64,000 bases of DNA from Perilla frutescens (lineage: Eukaryota; Streptophyta; Magnoliopsida; Lamiales; Lamiaceae): the NCBI GenBank assembly GCA_026008535.1, contig BRKX01000018.1:45563588-45627587 (forward strand). Reading direction: 5' to 3'. The notes below the pieces were generated by a model, which saw only the letters and a program-made list of their open reading frames with translations, searched no databases and was not told the DNA's origin. Positions 33,651-46,690 of this stretch are shown here, in pieces (the stretch's first letter is position 1; each line of letters opens with the position of its first letter). A program made the translations under genes and the position numbers.

Positions 33651-34867
33651 ATGGAGTTGAGTAAGGTGACGTTGGAGATTTTCTCCAAGCTAGAGCAGAA
33701 GTGGTTGTACCAATGCGAAGGCAAAAAAACGCGCGTTTTGAGCATCGACGGCGGCGGAACCACCGCCATTGTCGCCGGAGCAGCTTTGGTTCATCTCGAA
33801 GACCAGATCCAAGCCAGAACCGGCGATTCCGCCGCTCGGATCGCCGATTTCTTTGATATCGTTGTCGGCACTGGAATCGGCGCTCTCCTCGCCGCGATGC
33901 TCGTCGCGGACGGCGGCGCCGGCCGACCGCTCTTCACCGCTCGAGAAGCTGTCGATTTCGTGTTTGAAAATCAGAAGGAGATGTTCAGACCTGCTCGCGC
34001 CGGCGCATTCCGCCGGCGGACGAGATACTCCGGCAAGAGCATGGAGGCGGTGCTGAGAGCGGCGTTCCGGAGGAGCGACGGGAGGGATTTGACGCTGAAG
34101 GACACGTGCAAGCCTCTCCTCGTCCCGTGCTTCGATTTGAACAGCTCGGCGCCGTTCGTTTTCTCCCGCGCCGACGCCGCCGAGTCGGCGAGCTACGACT
34201 TCGAGCTGTGGAAAGTCATCCGCGCCACGTCGGCGACGCCGTCGATGTTCAAGCCGTTTAAGCTGACCTCCAGCGACGGGAAGACCTCCTGCCTGGCGGT
34301 GGACGGTGGTCTGGTGATGAACAACCCCACCGCCGCCGCCGTCACTCACGTCCTGCACAACAAGCGCGACTTCTCGTCGGTCACCGGCGTGGATGACCTG
34401 CTGGTGCTGTCGGTCGGCAACGGACAGTCGAGCAGCCCTTCCACGACGAAGCTCCGCCGCGACGGCGACTGCTCGACGGCGGCGGTTGTCGGCATCGTCC
34501 GCGACGGCGTCTCCGAAACGATAGACCAATTGCTCGGCAATGCATTCTGCTGGAATCCAAACGACTACGTCAGAATTCAGGTAATTTTTGGAATAACTGC
34601 AAAAAAAAAAATCAATTCATCTGACGGTGTGATCAACGGCTTAACGGCGTTAAATTTCAGGCTAGCGGCGCTGTGGGGAGTGCGGCGGAGGTGATGGCGG
34701 AGAGAGGGGTAGAGTCGTTGCCGTTTGGCGGGAAGCGGTTGCTAACGGAGACTAACGGAGAGAGAATCGGCGGGCTCGTGCAACGGCTTGTTTTAACGGG
34801 GAAGAGTAGCCTGCCGCCGAGTCCTAGCAAGGAGGCTGCCGTCAGCCCACTAGTTAGCGGCCGTTAG
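33651..34867 (+). CDS. Patatin-like acyl hydrolase, class III (pPLAIII type)
   Basis: Two exons, 33651-34580 and 34661-34867, are joined in phase 0 across an 80-bp GT-AG intron (CAG/GTAATT, TTTCAG/GCT), giving 378 residues, about the usual length for pPLAIII proteins. The patatin domain has the Gly-rich oxyanion segment SIDGGGTTA (31-39), GTGIG (73-77) where classical patatins have GXSXG, and the dyad-type Asp in VDGGLVMNNPT (217-227). The missing active-site Ser is a known trait of class III. The family typically has Gly where Ala39 is found here. Exon 2 encodes SLPPSPSK and ends VSGR, as in relatives. Members hydrolyse membrane lipids and affect growth and cell walls. There is no signal peptide. 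The CDS is strikingly GC-rich against AT-rich flanks. It appears intact. Confidence 0.93.
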
Positions 34868-35865
34868 ATTTTTTTTTTTAAATTAATTAATTTCGAGTAA
34901 TTTGTCTTTTTCTAATTTTCAGTTTTTTTTAATTAGTGGGGTTACTTTCAACTTTAACCTGTAGCCAATATAATTAAATAATAAAAGGCTAGTGCTACTA
35001 CTGACTGTTTAGCATCTAATTAGATCATAATCTCTTATTTTCTTGCCTTTTGATAATTAATTATTTATCATAATAAAATAATAGAAGTAGGTATCTCTTA
35101 AATAGGCTCAATTTGGGATACATTTACTATTTTTTAGGGTTGTGGTGAGTTTATTTATTTATTCACTACTCCCAAACTACAATGTGTTTATGAATCGGTA
35201 ATTATTAACAATTCCAATTTTCTAATATTTAATCTTTAATTTATAGGGAATGCACACGCAATTATTGCAGAACATAATGGCATCGTTTTAATTTAGAAAC
35301 TAGTAATTGTCTTTTTTCAGATCTCATTAAATGCTGAACATCTAAGCATTTATCTACCTCTCTACTAGTTTTGATTGGTAAAAACTGTACCCACATTTTA
35401 ATTCCCCATTCAAAATTGAATCATATCTCAGACAACGTCGTACATTGCACGGTAAGAAAAACCACTCTATTTGTGGTATTCATTTTCACCACACATATAT
35501 TCCCACAAGAATGTGTATATTTTTATTATCATAAATGATGTTATCGAGTAAATTTCATTCTCCATCAGTAGAACGAACACACATGAGCGTGACAAAATAC
35601 ATTAGACAAGTCATGTGCAACGATCTAGCAAGTAGCAACGTTGGTGGGATTTTAAAATTGTTACCTAATTACCTTGCATGCATTTCTTACATGGTTAGTT
35701 GCAAATAAAAAAAATAAAAACTTTTAATTCATTCTATTACCTATTTGCGATTCTTTATTCATTTTGAAATGTTACAATAATGTTGCCATCTTTTGATACG
35801 TAGTAAATTGACATCCTCAAATTTTTCTTGCGATCGAAAATTCAACATGGGCTTTTTTTGTTTTA

Positions 35866-35981
35866 CACGTATATGAACTCCGATGAACTTAAACAACTTG
35901 GAATACGAATTATGTGTCGATGTCCATGACCAGTGGAGATTCTAATTAAATCGTTTAAGTTCGTCAGAGTTCATGTACGAG
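35866..35981. repeat. Small inverted repeat
   Basis: Arms of about 29 bp contain ATGAACTCCGATGAACTTAAA and its near complement GTTTAAGTTCGTCAGAGTTC, separated by about 57 bp. It may be a MITE relic. Confidence 0.55.
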
Positions 35982-36466
35982 TTGAAATTCGACATCCCAA
36001 ATTTTTTTTTCCGACGATCGATATTATGATATGGTAAGTGTACATAATAATTTAGTTCGGAATGTCGGATATATATGAGAGTTTTTATTGTGCAGCGTCA
36101 ATTTTTCGGTCATCGAATCTATTTGAGGGAGTCTATAATTTGCTATATATCAAAAAATTAAGTTAAATTGAAAATTCGTTCATTTCGTGAACTTTTTTAA
36201 AATCAACCCAATTTTTTTATAATCAACGTACCCAAAGTTAAAAACCTTTTCAATTAGTTAAGTACCTCAACTCTAGACTAATTAATCGTGCAAATGAACT
36301 GACATTTAATGCAATTCACCTAAATTCAATCGAAGGTAATAATGTCCAAACCAGGTAGTAACGACTGTAAAAAGCTGTCGAGATTATCATTATTATCAAA
36401 TCTGTAACTGGTAATTAAATCGCATAAAAGAGAGAAGTCATAATATTAAAAAAAATTGTACCGCTC

Positions 36467-36545
36467 GTTATATTGATGAGATTCGAATTTACGATTTTAG
36501 ACCATAAGCACCCACATTCCACCGGTAGCTATTTACCATTCAAGT
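36467..36545 (-). mobile_element. Possible SINE head (tRNA-like)
   Basis: On the minus strand, TAGCTACCGGTGG resembles an A box and AAATTCGAATCTC a B box, about 40 bp apart. The 3' part is not recognised. Confidence 0.4.
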
Positions 36546-36599
36546 TCGTGCTATGGTAAACTTTGCTCTCATTCAATAGTCAACAAACTATACACTTGA

Positions 36600-36735
36600 A
36601 AAACATATAGATTATAACAGACAAGTTCGTCGCAATCGGCTCAACCTAGTTGTGTTTATTTCGTCAGATTTAAACTCGAGACCTTGATTCTATGCATCGG
36701 ACACGACATCCACTAGGTCGTCGAGAATGGTACGA
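36600..36735 (-). mobile_element. Possible SINE relic (tRNA-like)
   Basis: On the minus strand, GACGACCTAGTGGATGTC resembles an A box, followed by a degenerate B box GAGTTTAAATCTG about 35 bp further on. No clear tail is seen. Confidence 0.4.
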
Positions 36736-37792
36736 GCGAATTTTAATAGTACTTGGGTAAGTTATAAATGGAGTTGGTAATGGGCAGGGCCACTGATTGT
36801 TCCCAGCTATTTATTATGTCACCCTCTAGTTGTTGAGAGCTTCCACTTATATCAATATTAGTCTTTAGTTTTATATGTTAGGTACAATAATCTTTATTTT
36901 CTTAGTTAGTAAGCTTACCTTAAGCTGATATTATTGCCTTATTTGTACTATATAAGACGATAATTACACAAATATTAGTTGATATTTTTGTCTTAACATG
37001 ATGTTAATTATTTGGCTTTCAAATGCTGATTCACGTTACATTAAATACACTAGCTAAGTGCTCACGGAGGTGTTCATGCTAAATGTAATAATGACCGTAC
37101 ATATGTATGAATGGACTTTCATGCTTACAAATTTGTTCGATATGAACTGCCAAAACATGCTTTCAAATTTTATGAGTACAATGCATCAAAACATGTTGCA
37201 TTATCAAAATATTGCATGAAACCCTCGTGTGTTTAAGAAAAAGTAAACACAATTTATCTTTTTTCAAATTTTGGATGAAAATACCTTTACTTAATTGATT
37301 TTGTAAACTTCAATCTTGTTTGAAATGAAGGTATTTTGAGCCAAAATTTAAAATAGTCATTGTCTTTTAAAAGCAAATTTGTGTCTTGATTTTTGTTAAT
37401 TGTATAGTATAGAAATGGGTTTCTAGGTCTCATACTATGGTTAATTTACACCATAAACACTCCTATGTTGCAGCCACGTCACCGACTTTTATTATTTTTA
37501 ATTTCTTATTTTAAGTTAATTTTATTAATTAGATTTTATTCCAATCAATTATGACTTATAATTAATTATTAAAATTCAATTTTCATACTTTTAGTTAATA
37601 ATTTAATTTTAGGATTGATTATTCCATAATTAATTGAATATATAATTTTTTAAAATTTTAATTTTTATCAATAAATATTCATTACAATTGAATATGTTAT
37701 AAAAAAATATAATAAAATCTGGTGAGGTAGTCGCCGCATACACAACACTCACAATCTGTTCTCATACATTATGTGTAGACTATAAGTAGAGT

Positions 37793-37793
37793 C

Positions 37794-37834
<41 letters not shown>

Positions 37835-37839
37835 TCTCT
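37793..37839. repeat. (CT)n microsatellite
   Basis: About 20 CT units with one CC interruption. Confidence 0.95.
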
Positions 37840-38401
37840 AATATATCATACCACGATCAGCCAACCAGATATTTCCCTCTTATAGTTTAGATATATATTT
37901 TCCACAGCTGTTGTTATTAGTAGCTGCAGTAGAAATTCCTCTTTATTTCTCTATTGGTGCTTGCATACATTTATTTCCAAATATTGGGTAAGTGGACTAT
38001 ATCGAAATTCAATTAATAATAGCTAAGGAAACAAATCACATTAATTTTTATTTCTACAGTTGTTTGCAACCACTGCTCATTTATGGGAAAGAAGTTGACG
38101 TTTGATTCAAGTTCATATCATTTTTAGTCACGAGATCGTTCATTCCACAAACTACAGAATTACGTGGTTGAAGTTATAATAAGTGCATCAATTCTAATAT
38201 TCTAAAATTTACTACGAATTAATATAATTTACCCTGCATACTTACAGTGTGAAAAATAAAAAAATTAAGTAACATTCATAATTTTGAGAAAACAATTCAA
38301 TGGATATTGGGTCATGTGATTGATTTTTGAATTTATTTTGACCAGGGACATTCATCCTTGATTACAACAAAAATTCAATATTTTTGACTTTTTTTAACAT
38401 A
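37840..38401. other. AT-rich intergenic DNA
   Basis: Nothing gene-like is visible. Confidence 0.55.
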
Positions 38402-38709
38402 AGCTCGATTATGGTTCGCGAATTTGTTCGTGATCGCGGTCGATGGGGTTCGCGAACATATTCATTAATAGAAGTTGGCGAACATGTTCGTGAGCAAGTT
38501 CGCGAACAAGCTCGTTTATCTTCGAATTCAAACTATTCGTGAACTTAGCGAGCCGAACAGTCTTGGGTTCGAGTTCGGCTCGTTTATTTTTTTGAGCTCG
38601 AAAAAAAGTTCGAGTTCGGTTCGTTTATTAAATAATCGAGTTTCGATCGAACTTTTTTCAAGTCGATACCCGAGTAGCTCACAAACTGTTCGGTTCATTT
38701 ACAGCCCTA
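38402..38709. mobile_element. Truncated hAT-like element
   Basis: The right end, read on the minus strand, is TAGGGCTGTAAATGAACCG. The body is rich in GTTCGCGAA and GAGTTCGGTTCG words, as in the copy at 40513-40987. The left end is missing. Confidence 0.75.
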
Positions 38710-39018
38710 ATATTCGATATCTAATTATCTGGAAAAAATACATATATTCAAATATATATATTTTTTAAAAAGATATTCTTGATTTATCAATTGACAAGAT
38801 TTAAAGCGACTGGAGAATTTTCGGGAGAGTAGTTGAGCAATTAAAATGATAAAATATCTTTCTTCAAAAACTAAATGATAAAATCTCATAATTTTAAGTG
38901 GGTGTTCTAAACTTAATGATATATTTGAAAAAAAAAAGTAATAGATGCTTAAAAATGTAATAGAAATGTAAAGTAAACACTCACAATTAATAATTAGGTT
39001 CAATAACAAAATATCCAT

Positions 39019-39118
39019 CAACACCGCTAGATATGAGTCTATTGCACAGAAATGAAATTTACTTAGTGCGCACTCTCGGAAAGTGATTGCAGTGCAGGTT
39101 ACCTTACTCGTCAAAAAA
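39019..39118 (+). mobile_element. 5'-truncated Au-like SINE fragment
   Basis: It contains CAACACCGCTAGATATGAG, then TTTACTTAGTGCGCAC and GGTTACCTTACTCGTC before an A run, matching the 3' half of the SINEs at 1259 and 31253. The A and B boxes are lost. Confidence 0.75.
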
Positions 39119-40504
39119 ATAAGTTAGATGACGTCCTCTTCGAAACCGTCTACTAATGGAGCGGTGGAAACTTAAAGGGGTGAGGATCCTCTGCAGTGTA
39201 AGGAGGCACACCACCCCTTGCTATGCACTTTTTCTTCATATAACTCTTTATATTTGGCGGCAAAATTTTGTTCGATCTCCTATCTATTTTTTTTGAAATA
39301 ATTTAAAATTAATTATATAATTCTAATTAAAATAATTAACTCAAATAAAAATTCAAATAATAATAAATTCTAATGTTGAAATAATTGGTCCAAATTATAA
39401 AATTTTAACTAAAAAGTTAAAATTAAATACAAAAGATGATAATAAACCCTAATTATGAAAAATTAACCCTAATAGAAAGTATTAACTAAAAAATAAAAAA
39501 AACTATATATAAACCCTAATTTCAAATAATTAATCATAATTAATAATTATAAACTAAATATAAAAAGAAAATTATAAATCCTAATTGTGAAAAAATCAAC
39601 CATATTTAATAAGTAAAACTAAATTAAGAACATTTATAACTCTAAATACAAAATAATCAAAATTTACAAATGGAGCTTCTAACTATTAAAGCATATGAAA
39701 AAAATAATGGTCAGCATAGTTAATTATTATAACCAGAATTTTTTAATAATTAATTTTAAGTATTTAAAGAAAAGAAAAAGAACAAAATTATGTAAAATGA
39801 TGAATTTTTATGAAGAAAAAAGTACAACAAGGAGTGTTGTACTTAAAGCCAAAAAAAAATTCTCAAGTTCAAATCTTATCAATAAGTTTATATATATTGT
39901 ATATCACTTCTAGTTTTAGCGTAATTTATCTTTTTCATGTGACTTACAAATTATTGTAAAAAAAAAATTCCCCAATACACATAATCGAGTAACAATTACA
40001 GATTATCATAAAAAGTAAACCCCGATAATAAATCAGTGCAAAATTGATGTCGCATACCTACCTATCTAGGTCCATCGGAATTTACTTTTCAATTTACAGT
40101 CCTAATCGATTGGAGCTTTAATTTATCAACTATAATAATGAATTGCTCTTTTGCGGTAGATATATTTAAATAAATGTGACATTTTTCCAAAAACATATTT
40201 GAGAAAGCACTTTAATAAAGTAGTTAACAGCTACATCTCTTGTATTTAATTATTTATTTATTTTTGTTAACTACCTCTGGTCAAATGGTTGACTAACTTT
40301 TGGTATAAAATGACAAATATAATTTTCATTGCTCAAACCCACCTGAAGCCGACAGTATTGTGTTTGGTCCATACATTTATTAAAATTAAATATTAGGCCA
40401 CAATGATTTATTCATCATATTTTTGCTCTTGTTTTATGTGGTTGTTGTGTATATAAAGAATATATTGGGAGTCCAGTTTGGTGCAAATTGATTTAAATTT
40501 ACTG
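39119..40504. other. AT-rich intergenic DNA
   Basis: No gene is seen. Positions 39300-39660 are loosely repetitive, with recurring AAACCCTAAT-type words. Confidence 0.55.
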
Positions 40505-40512
40505 TGCATCAC

Positions 40513-40987
40513 TAGAGCCGTAAATGAACAGAGCCGTTCGCGAGTTATTCGGTATCCGACTCAAAAAAAGTTCGTTCGAAGTTCATTCGTTTTCTAAACG
40601 AGCGGAGCTCGAGCCTCAAATCAAGCTCGATAAAATTATCGAGCCGAGCTCAAACAAAGTTGTATTCAGCTCGTCCAGCTCGAGCTTAATCGAATATGTT
40701 CATGAATATTATAAATATTTTAAATGGGTAAATAAAATAAACTATTTTTTCCAAGCTCGAGCTCGAATATGTAAATTAAACGAGCTTTTTTTCGAGCATT
40801 CGAGCCCAGGTTCGTTTAGTAAATTTTCGAGCATTTCACGAATCGAGTTCGAACATGACAAATATTTATCGAGCTGAGCTTGAACAAGAGGAAAAAAGCT
40901 CGAATCGAGCTCGAACTTGAATATTCCTTAACGAGCCGAGCTCGAGTATCAGGATGTTCGACTCGATTCGGTTCGTTTACAGCCCTA
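40513..40987. mobile_element. hAT-like MITE, 475 bp
   Basis: Left end TAGAGCCGTAAATGAAC and inverted right end TAGGGCTGTAAACGAAC. A perfect 8-bp target duplication TGCATCAC flanks it (40505-40512 and 40988-40995). The body is rich in TCGAGCTCG. It is the cleanest member of the family at 5035, 38402 and 43453. An open frame across it looks like chance. Confidence 0.92.
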
Positions 40988-40995
40988 TGCATCAC

Positions 40996-42362
40996 AAATT
41001 CAACATATCATATATAGCTAGGTAACATACATGAAATCTCTTTATTGTGGTCTTAAATTTACATATTTTTAGCACTATAAGTCTATAACTATATATGAGA
41101 CTAGTAGAGCGCTAGCATATTATTTCCTACAACTTTCGATAATTTAATATATTTCAATGCTAGATGTGATGAATATTAACGATGATGCCATGTTACAATC
41201 ATGATATATAGTTATGATTAAAAAAATTATTTCGAATCGTAAATACGATAGAAAATAAAGAATCTCACCGGATTTTGTACGAGTTGCAGCAAAAATTAAG
41301 AAAGTGGGGTACTATTTCTGCAATAAAAGCAAAATAAAATTTATAAGTAATTAGTTGGTTTCTTGAAGAAATTAATGAACGTAGAGACTGCAGAGAGCAG
41401 AAATAACTAGACACATAAAATCCTATAGGAATTTTGAATTTTGTGTTTTTTATTTGTTTGTTTGTGCGCGCGCGCGCGCGTCCGTGCGTGTTTGGTGTGA
41501 TTCTTAATTTTCCACTTCAAAATTTTTATTTTATTTAGTGTCGAATCATTTATTAGTAACAAAAATAATGCACATGACTGATACATATAGATCGGATGAA
41601 ATCATCTGCTAAACTTTGTGCAACACTTAATGTTAACAAAATTAAATTTATTTGATTTTCTTCATTTTTTTAAAATCAACTTCAATTTATTGTGCTTTAG
41701 TTTAATTTTACACTTATTCATCCTTCCCAAAATAGGTGTAAAATTATTATTTTTTATGAAATAATCAATTATTAATTAGAAAATACCTTAATTGGTAGGA
41801 AGAATCCTAAATAATAACTGTAAAATTAAAATAAAGCATAATAAAATAATTAATTGAAATTGAATTAAAAAATCAATGAAAAATTAATAAGTTTAATTGT
41901 GTTGAACAAAATGTAACAGGAAACTTTATCTGGATAGAGATCATATTACATATATATAAGGATACAAGTCGCATTAAAAAAATGAAAAATAACTTGTGAG
42001 TTGTGACACATGAAAATATAAAAGTAAAATAAAAATATGATACAAGTTTGAAATTTAAACCTTATGAAAATGTGGTGATTTTTTACCCATTTTTTTTAAA
42101 AAAGGGTAAAAGCTAGGGTTTGTCTTTAAATTACTAGGACTAGGACTTATGTGTTGGTTTCTTTTCATATAATTGCAACTTTTTTAAAGAGTCTTTCTTA
42201 AAAGACGTCATGACCTTGATAAGTTAACTGTTTTCAATATTAAATTAAAACTAACAGTCTTCTAAGTCAAGACAAATATTTAAATCATTACTTTCCGCAA
42301 TAATATTCTAACAATTAGCTTTCAACTTTTATATTCTAATAATTGATCGATATATATACATA

Positions 42363-42410
<48 letters not shown>

Positions 42411-43078
42411 TGCATGCATTTCACGAGTTCGTTTATTTTTTTTAAATTAATAAAGGGATATTAGAAGTTGTGGAGGTTGTTGGTAATTAAGTATATTTAG
42501 AAACGTAACCTACTAAAAAACAACAATAATGCTAACTTGTGGTGTGGTTAATTTCGTAATTAGTGAAGTGGATACACTCGAAATGATATAATTATAGGAC
42601 AATGATTTTATTGAAAAAAAAAAATGAAATGCTTTGTGAAACTAAATATTTGAATCGAATTATTGAAAAAAAATGAAATACTTTTTAATATTAAAAATAA
42701 TATTCTTTTAGGTCGGATCGGGTTTGTGGTAGTACCCGCCAATTTGATACAAGGCTTGTGTACATCTGATTTACATAATAATATGTCATGTATGTGTGTG
42801 AGGATATAAATAAGAGTTTTTTTTTTTTAAGAAAAATGTAAATAAGAGTTAATAACACTTTACTTCTCAATGTTTGGATATTTTAATATAAATGACTCAA
42901 CGTCTTAATAATTACTAAATATTTCGTAATATTAATTTTCTCTTTTTAACAAAATGTCATCCGATCGGTTTTTCGATAATTTGTAAATTTTTTTTAAAGA
43001 AAGATAAAATTTAAGGAGATATATATATTTTGCTGGAAAATCAACAAGATGAAATTTTTGTTAAAATGGGAAAATGTA
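40996..43078. other. AT-rich intergenic DNA with microsatellites
   Basis: No gene is seen. A CG run at 41466-41480 and a TA/TG run at about 42362-42408 are present. Confidence 0.6.
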
Positions 43079-43083
43079 CATTA

Positions 43084-43387
43084 TGATACGTCATTAAATT
43101 ATATATTAGATTTATTTAATTATTATTTACTTATGGATTTTATTATTTAGTTTAGGTAGTTTATATTTTGAGGAGTTTCCATTGTTTAGATTATTAGGTT
43201 TTCTAGATTATATATGGTTCTAGGTTTTATGTATTTTGATATCCAAGTAATAATATTGTTCTTTCCATTGGAGTTCTTCACGCTCGAAAGTGAATTTGGA
43301 GTCTTACTTGCTCGAAAGGCGAAAGCGGAGTCTGTACTCGCTCGAAGAGTACCCTATCCGATACGATCCCGAATCAGGATCGTATCA
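43084..43387. mobile_element. Short solo LTR, 304 bp
   Basis: The segment starts TGATACG and ends with its exact inverse CGTATCA. A perfect CATTA duplication flanks it (43079-43083 and 43388-43392). Promoter- and polyA-like words on the + strand and the length suggest a copia (Ale-type) LTR, but the lineage is uncertain. Confidence 0.85.
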
Positions 43388-43452
43388 CATTACAAATAAA
43401 TTTATTTAATTTTTGGCCTTTATTTAATTTTCCACTTTTATATACATACGCA

Positions 43453-43942
43453 TAGGCTGTAAACAAACTAAATCGAGTCGACACCCTGATACTTGAACTT
43501 GGCTCGTTAAGGAATATTCAAGCTCAAACTCAATTTGAGCTGTTTTTCTCTTGTTTAAGCTTGACTCGATAAATATTATCATGTTCGAATTCAGCTTGAG
43601 CTAGGCTTGTAAAATGCTCAAAAATTTACTAATTGAGCTTGAACTCGAATGCTCGAAAAAGCTCGTTTAATATACATATTCAAGCTTGAAAAAAAAGAGT
43701 TTATTTAATTTACTCTTTTGTAATATTTACAATATTAATGAACATGTTCGTGAGATTAATGTTTGATTAAGCTCGAGCTCGGACATGTTCGCGAGCTGGT
43801 CGAGCCGAATACTACTCAATTAGAGCTCGGTTCGATAATAATTTTATCGAGTTCGATTCGAAGTTCGAGCTCCACTCATTTAGAAAATGAACAAATTTTG
43901 AACGAACTTTTTTCGAGTCAAAATCCAAATAGGTCACGAGTA
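43453..43942. mobile_element. hAT-like element missing its right end
   Basis: The left end TAGGCTGTAAACAAAC and the TCGAGCTC-rich body match the 40513-40987 family. The right terminal repeat is lost near 43942. Confidence 0.7.
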
Positions 43943-44704
43943 TACTTCTAAAATGTAAAGGGCAATATCATTAAACATACCATTTTTTTGCTTAGGCCCC
44001 AAGATTACAACATAATTAAAAAGCTTAACAATAATTAATGTCTTGGAGTGGGACAACAAACAAACAAACAAGAAAAGGAACAACTTGATTAAGACCAAAG
44101 TAATTCTATCAAGAATCCATCCCATTCCTACCAAACAAATTAATGAATTTTTATATGCCTTTCGCTTTTTTTACATATATAAAAATATTAATCCCATTTA
44201 ATATTATTACTACCTTGGCAATATATACATATGAACCAACAATCTAACAAAGAATGGAATCTTAAAGTATATAATAAACAAATTAAATGGGATAAGCTAA
44301 TCTTCCACATACATAATTTTAATATGTTTTATTTTGTTTTATTGTTGGTTGAGAAGACCTAGACATGCTTTTCTTTTGTCATATGCGTACGTGTTGTTTA
44401 CAAATGTTAAAATAATTAGTGTAGTTCACAAATTCTAACGTGTGTGAGTGTGTGTTTTTTTTTGGTGAGACGTGTAAAAGGAAATAATTAAATAATATGT
44501 TGTTTAATATTTATTTAGTTGTTTAATAATTATTATATTTAAGCAGCCAGCCCCCACTCAATAGTTATTCAATTTGGTGTTTGTATTATTTGTTGAGTTC
44601 TAGTAGTTGTGTGCATCACTTCAAACAAAGAATAACATATTTTATTTTCCCTTTTTAATTTAGATATATAGGAGAGAAAGTAACCATTGAAATTAGAAAT
44701 ATCA
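43943..44704. other. AT-rich intergenic DNA
   Basis: No gene or clear element is seen. Confidence 0.55.
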
Positions 44705-44712
44705 CCCTAAAT

Positions 44713-44885
44713 TAGGGGTGTGCAAAACTGAACCAAAATTAAAAAAAGAGAACCAAATCGAGCAATTTGGTTCGGTTGATTTGGTCATTTTTTCTTTAAT
44801 TTTGGTTTAATTTTGAATATTAAAATCGAAATATAATTTGGACCGACGGTTTAAGTAAAAAGTATTTTGGTTAAAACCGAACCAA

Positions 44886-44923
<38 letters not shown>

Positions 44924-45324
44924 ATAATTTATAATTTATAATTCTAATATTATATTAGTTATACCCAGATTAATAAATTTAAAAGGTATCATATACATAA
45001 AATAATATTAGTAATTCTAATATTTAGTTTTAATTTTCTAGTTTTAGAAATTTTAAAATATTTATTTATTTAATATATCGTTTATTATCAGTTGAGTGCA
45101 TGTTATTTTCTTTAGATATAATTATTCGGAAAAAACAAAAATAATCACTGAAAATTCGGTTAAACCGAAAACCAAACCAAACTAACCAAAGAATTATGGT
45201 TTGGTTTGGTTCGGTTAAATATATTATTTTGGTTGGTTCAGTTTGAATTTTTTTAAGAAATTTTTTATTTATTTTTATTAATTTGACTCGGTTTTGCACC
45301 GAACCAACCATTTGCACACCCATG
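44713..45324. mobile_element. hAT-like element with GGTTCGGTT-rich ends, copy 1
   Basis: Left end TAGGGGTGTGCAAAACTG and inverted right end CATGGGTGTGCAAATGG. Flanking octamers CCCTAAAT (44705-44712) and TCCTAAAC (45325-45332) agree at six of eight positions. Both ends are rich in AACCGAACC words around an AT-rich core. A second copy is at 60780-61409. Confidence 0.78.
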
Positions 45325-45332
45325 TCCTAAAC

Positions 45333-45928
45333 GGAGAAAGTTGCACAATTCGAATTTCATAAAATAAAATAAAATTGCACTTTATTAAAAGTTTTTTTTT
45401 TAAAAATTTAGGCAAGGAATAAAAAATATGGATTACTTGTTATAATGTTAAATATGATGCAGAATATGATGCAGAACGTGCTGTTCTGACTTCCGAATCA
45501 ATGGCAAATCGTATCACACACTAGATGAACCACGAATATATTAAGATTAGTTATTGATATCATAATTTGATTATATTTAATTATTTATTTAGATTACGTT
45601 ATTAATTAGAAATTTTATTGAAATTAAATTTCTATATTTCTTATCTTTTAAATTAATTTATCGTATAAATAGATAGATCTACATTGTTATTATATTAGGG
45701 GGGTTGAATTATTGCATAAAGTTGAGTTTTATTGTTCGGCATTCATGAGAATCAACGATAATGTGTTCTTCCAGGTATTTGCAGAATCAACATATTATAT
45801 ACCAGTGACGCATATAGAATAATATGATTTTATTGTTTATTTTTGAATAAATTTTTAAATAATCACTTTTAAAGAAGAATAAGAGGTAAAAACGAAAAAG
45901 CAAAAACTATGAAGAAATTAATTAAGTA

Positions 45929-46007
<79 letters not shown>

Positions 46008-46648
46008 CCAATTAAAGAAAGAAAGGGTATATTGGCCGTTAAACCTAAGAATGGCAAACAATTTTATTTTCTATGACGAAGGATATTTTTTTTATTTGTA
46101 TGTATTACCTACATATATTAATTTATTTATATATTATTATTCCTAGTATATATTGAATATATGATATGATGAGTTGGTCCATAGCCACACTTCATCAATA
46201 TTGTTCAACAACTTTGCTAAACTTTAACTACCCTCAGCTAAATTCATTTTGCTTTCACAAAATTTGTAGTTTCATCATCCACGTGGTAAATAAGGCGCAA
46301 TTTTAATTTCGGATAAAATTATCTGCTACATTTTGTGTAATACTTGGTGCTATATAATTAAATTTAGGGTTAAAGGCCACATAGCCCCCCGACTATTACA
46401 AGGCTCACATTACCTCCTCTTTGACTATTTGGTCCATTTAGTCCCATCGATTTTCTAAAATAGCTCACATTGCCCCTTTCATGGATGGAAAAATTAATTA
46501 ACATAATTAACAAACACACATTAACACACATTTTTCTCACAAGCTAAGATTCTTCACATACTTTTACATACAATTTTACAATTAACCAAAATTACTATAA
46601 ATTAATAAATTATGATTAATAATTAATAAAATAATAAATACCTCAAAT

Positions 46649-46690
<42 letters not shown>

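Larger units (their letters stand above)
34868..37792. other. Intergenic DNA downstream of the patatin-like gene
   Basis: An AATAAAA signal at about 34978-34984 could end the patatin-like transcript. The rest is AT-rich without genes, apart from the small repeats listed separately. Confidence 0.5.

Noticed and set aside
33690..34529. 279-codon open frame on the minus strand
   Set aside because: It is antisense to the patatin-like exon and arises from its GC-rich codon use; no domain is visible.
45440..45800. Possible further solo LTR ending near CAACA at 45792
   Set aside because: No TG start with a matching 5-bp flank could be found.
4250..46004. CRISPR-like spaced repeats
   Set aside because: The regular repeats are microsatellites and minisatellites in plant nuclear DNA; unique spacers of constant length and cas genes are absent.
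45869..46057. Poly-Ile open frame on the minus strand
   Set aside because: It is the translation of the (AAT)n microsatellite.
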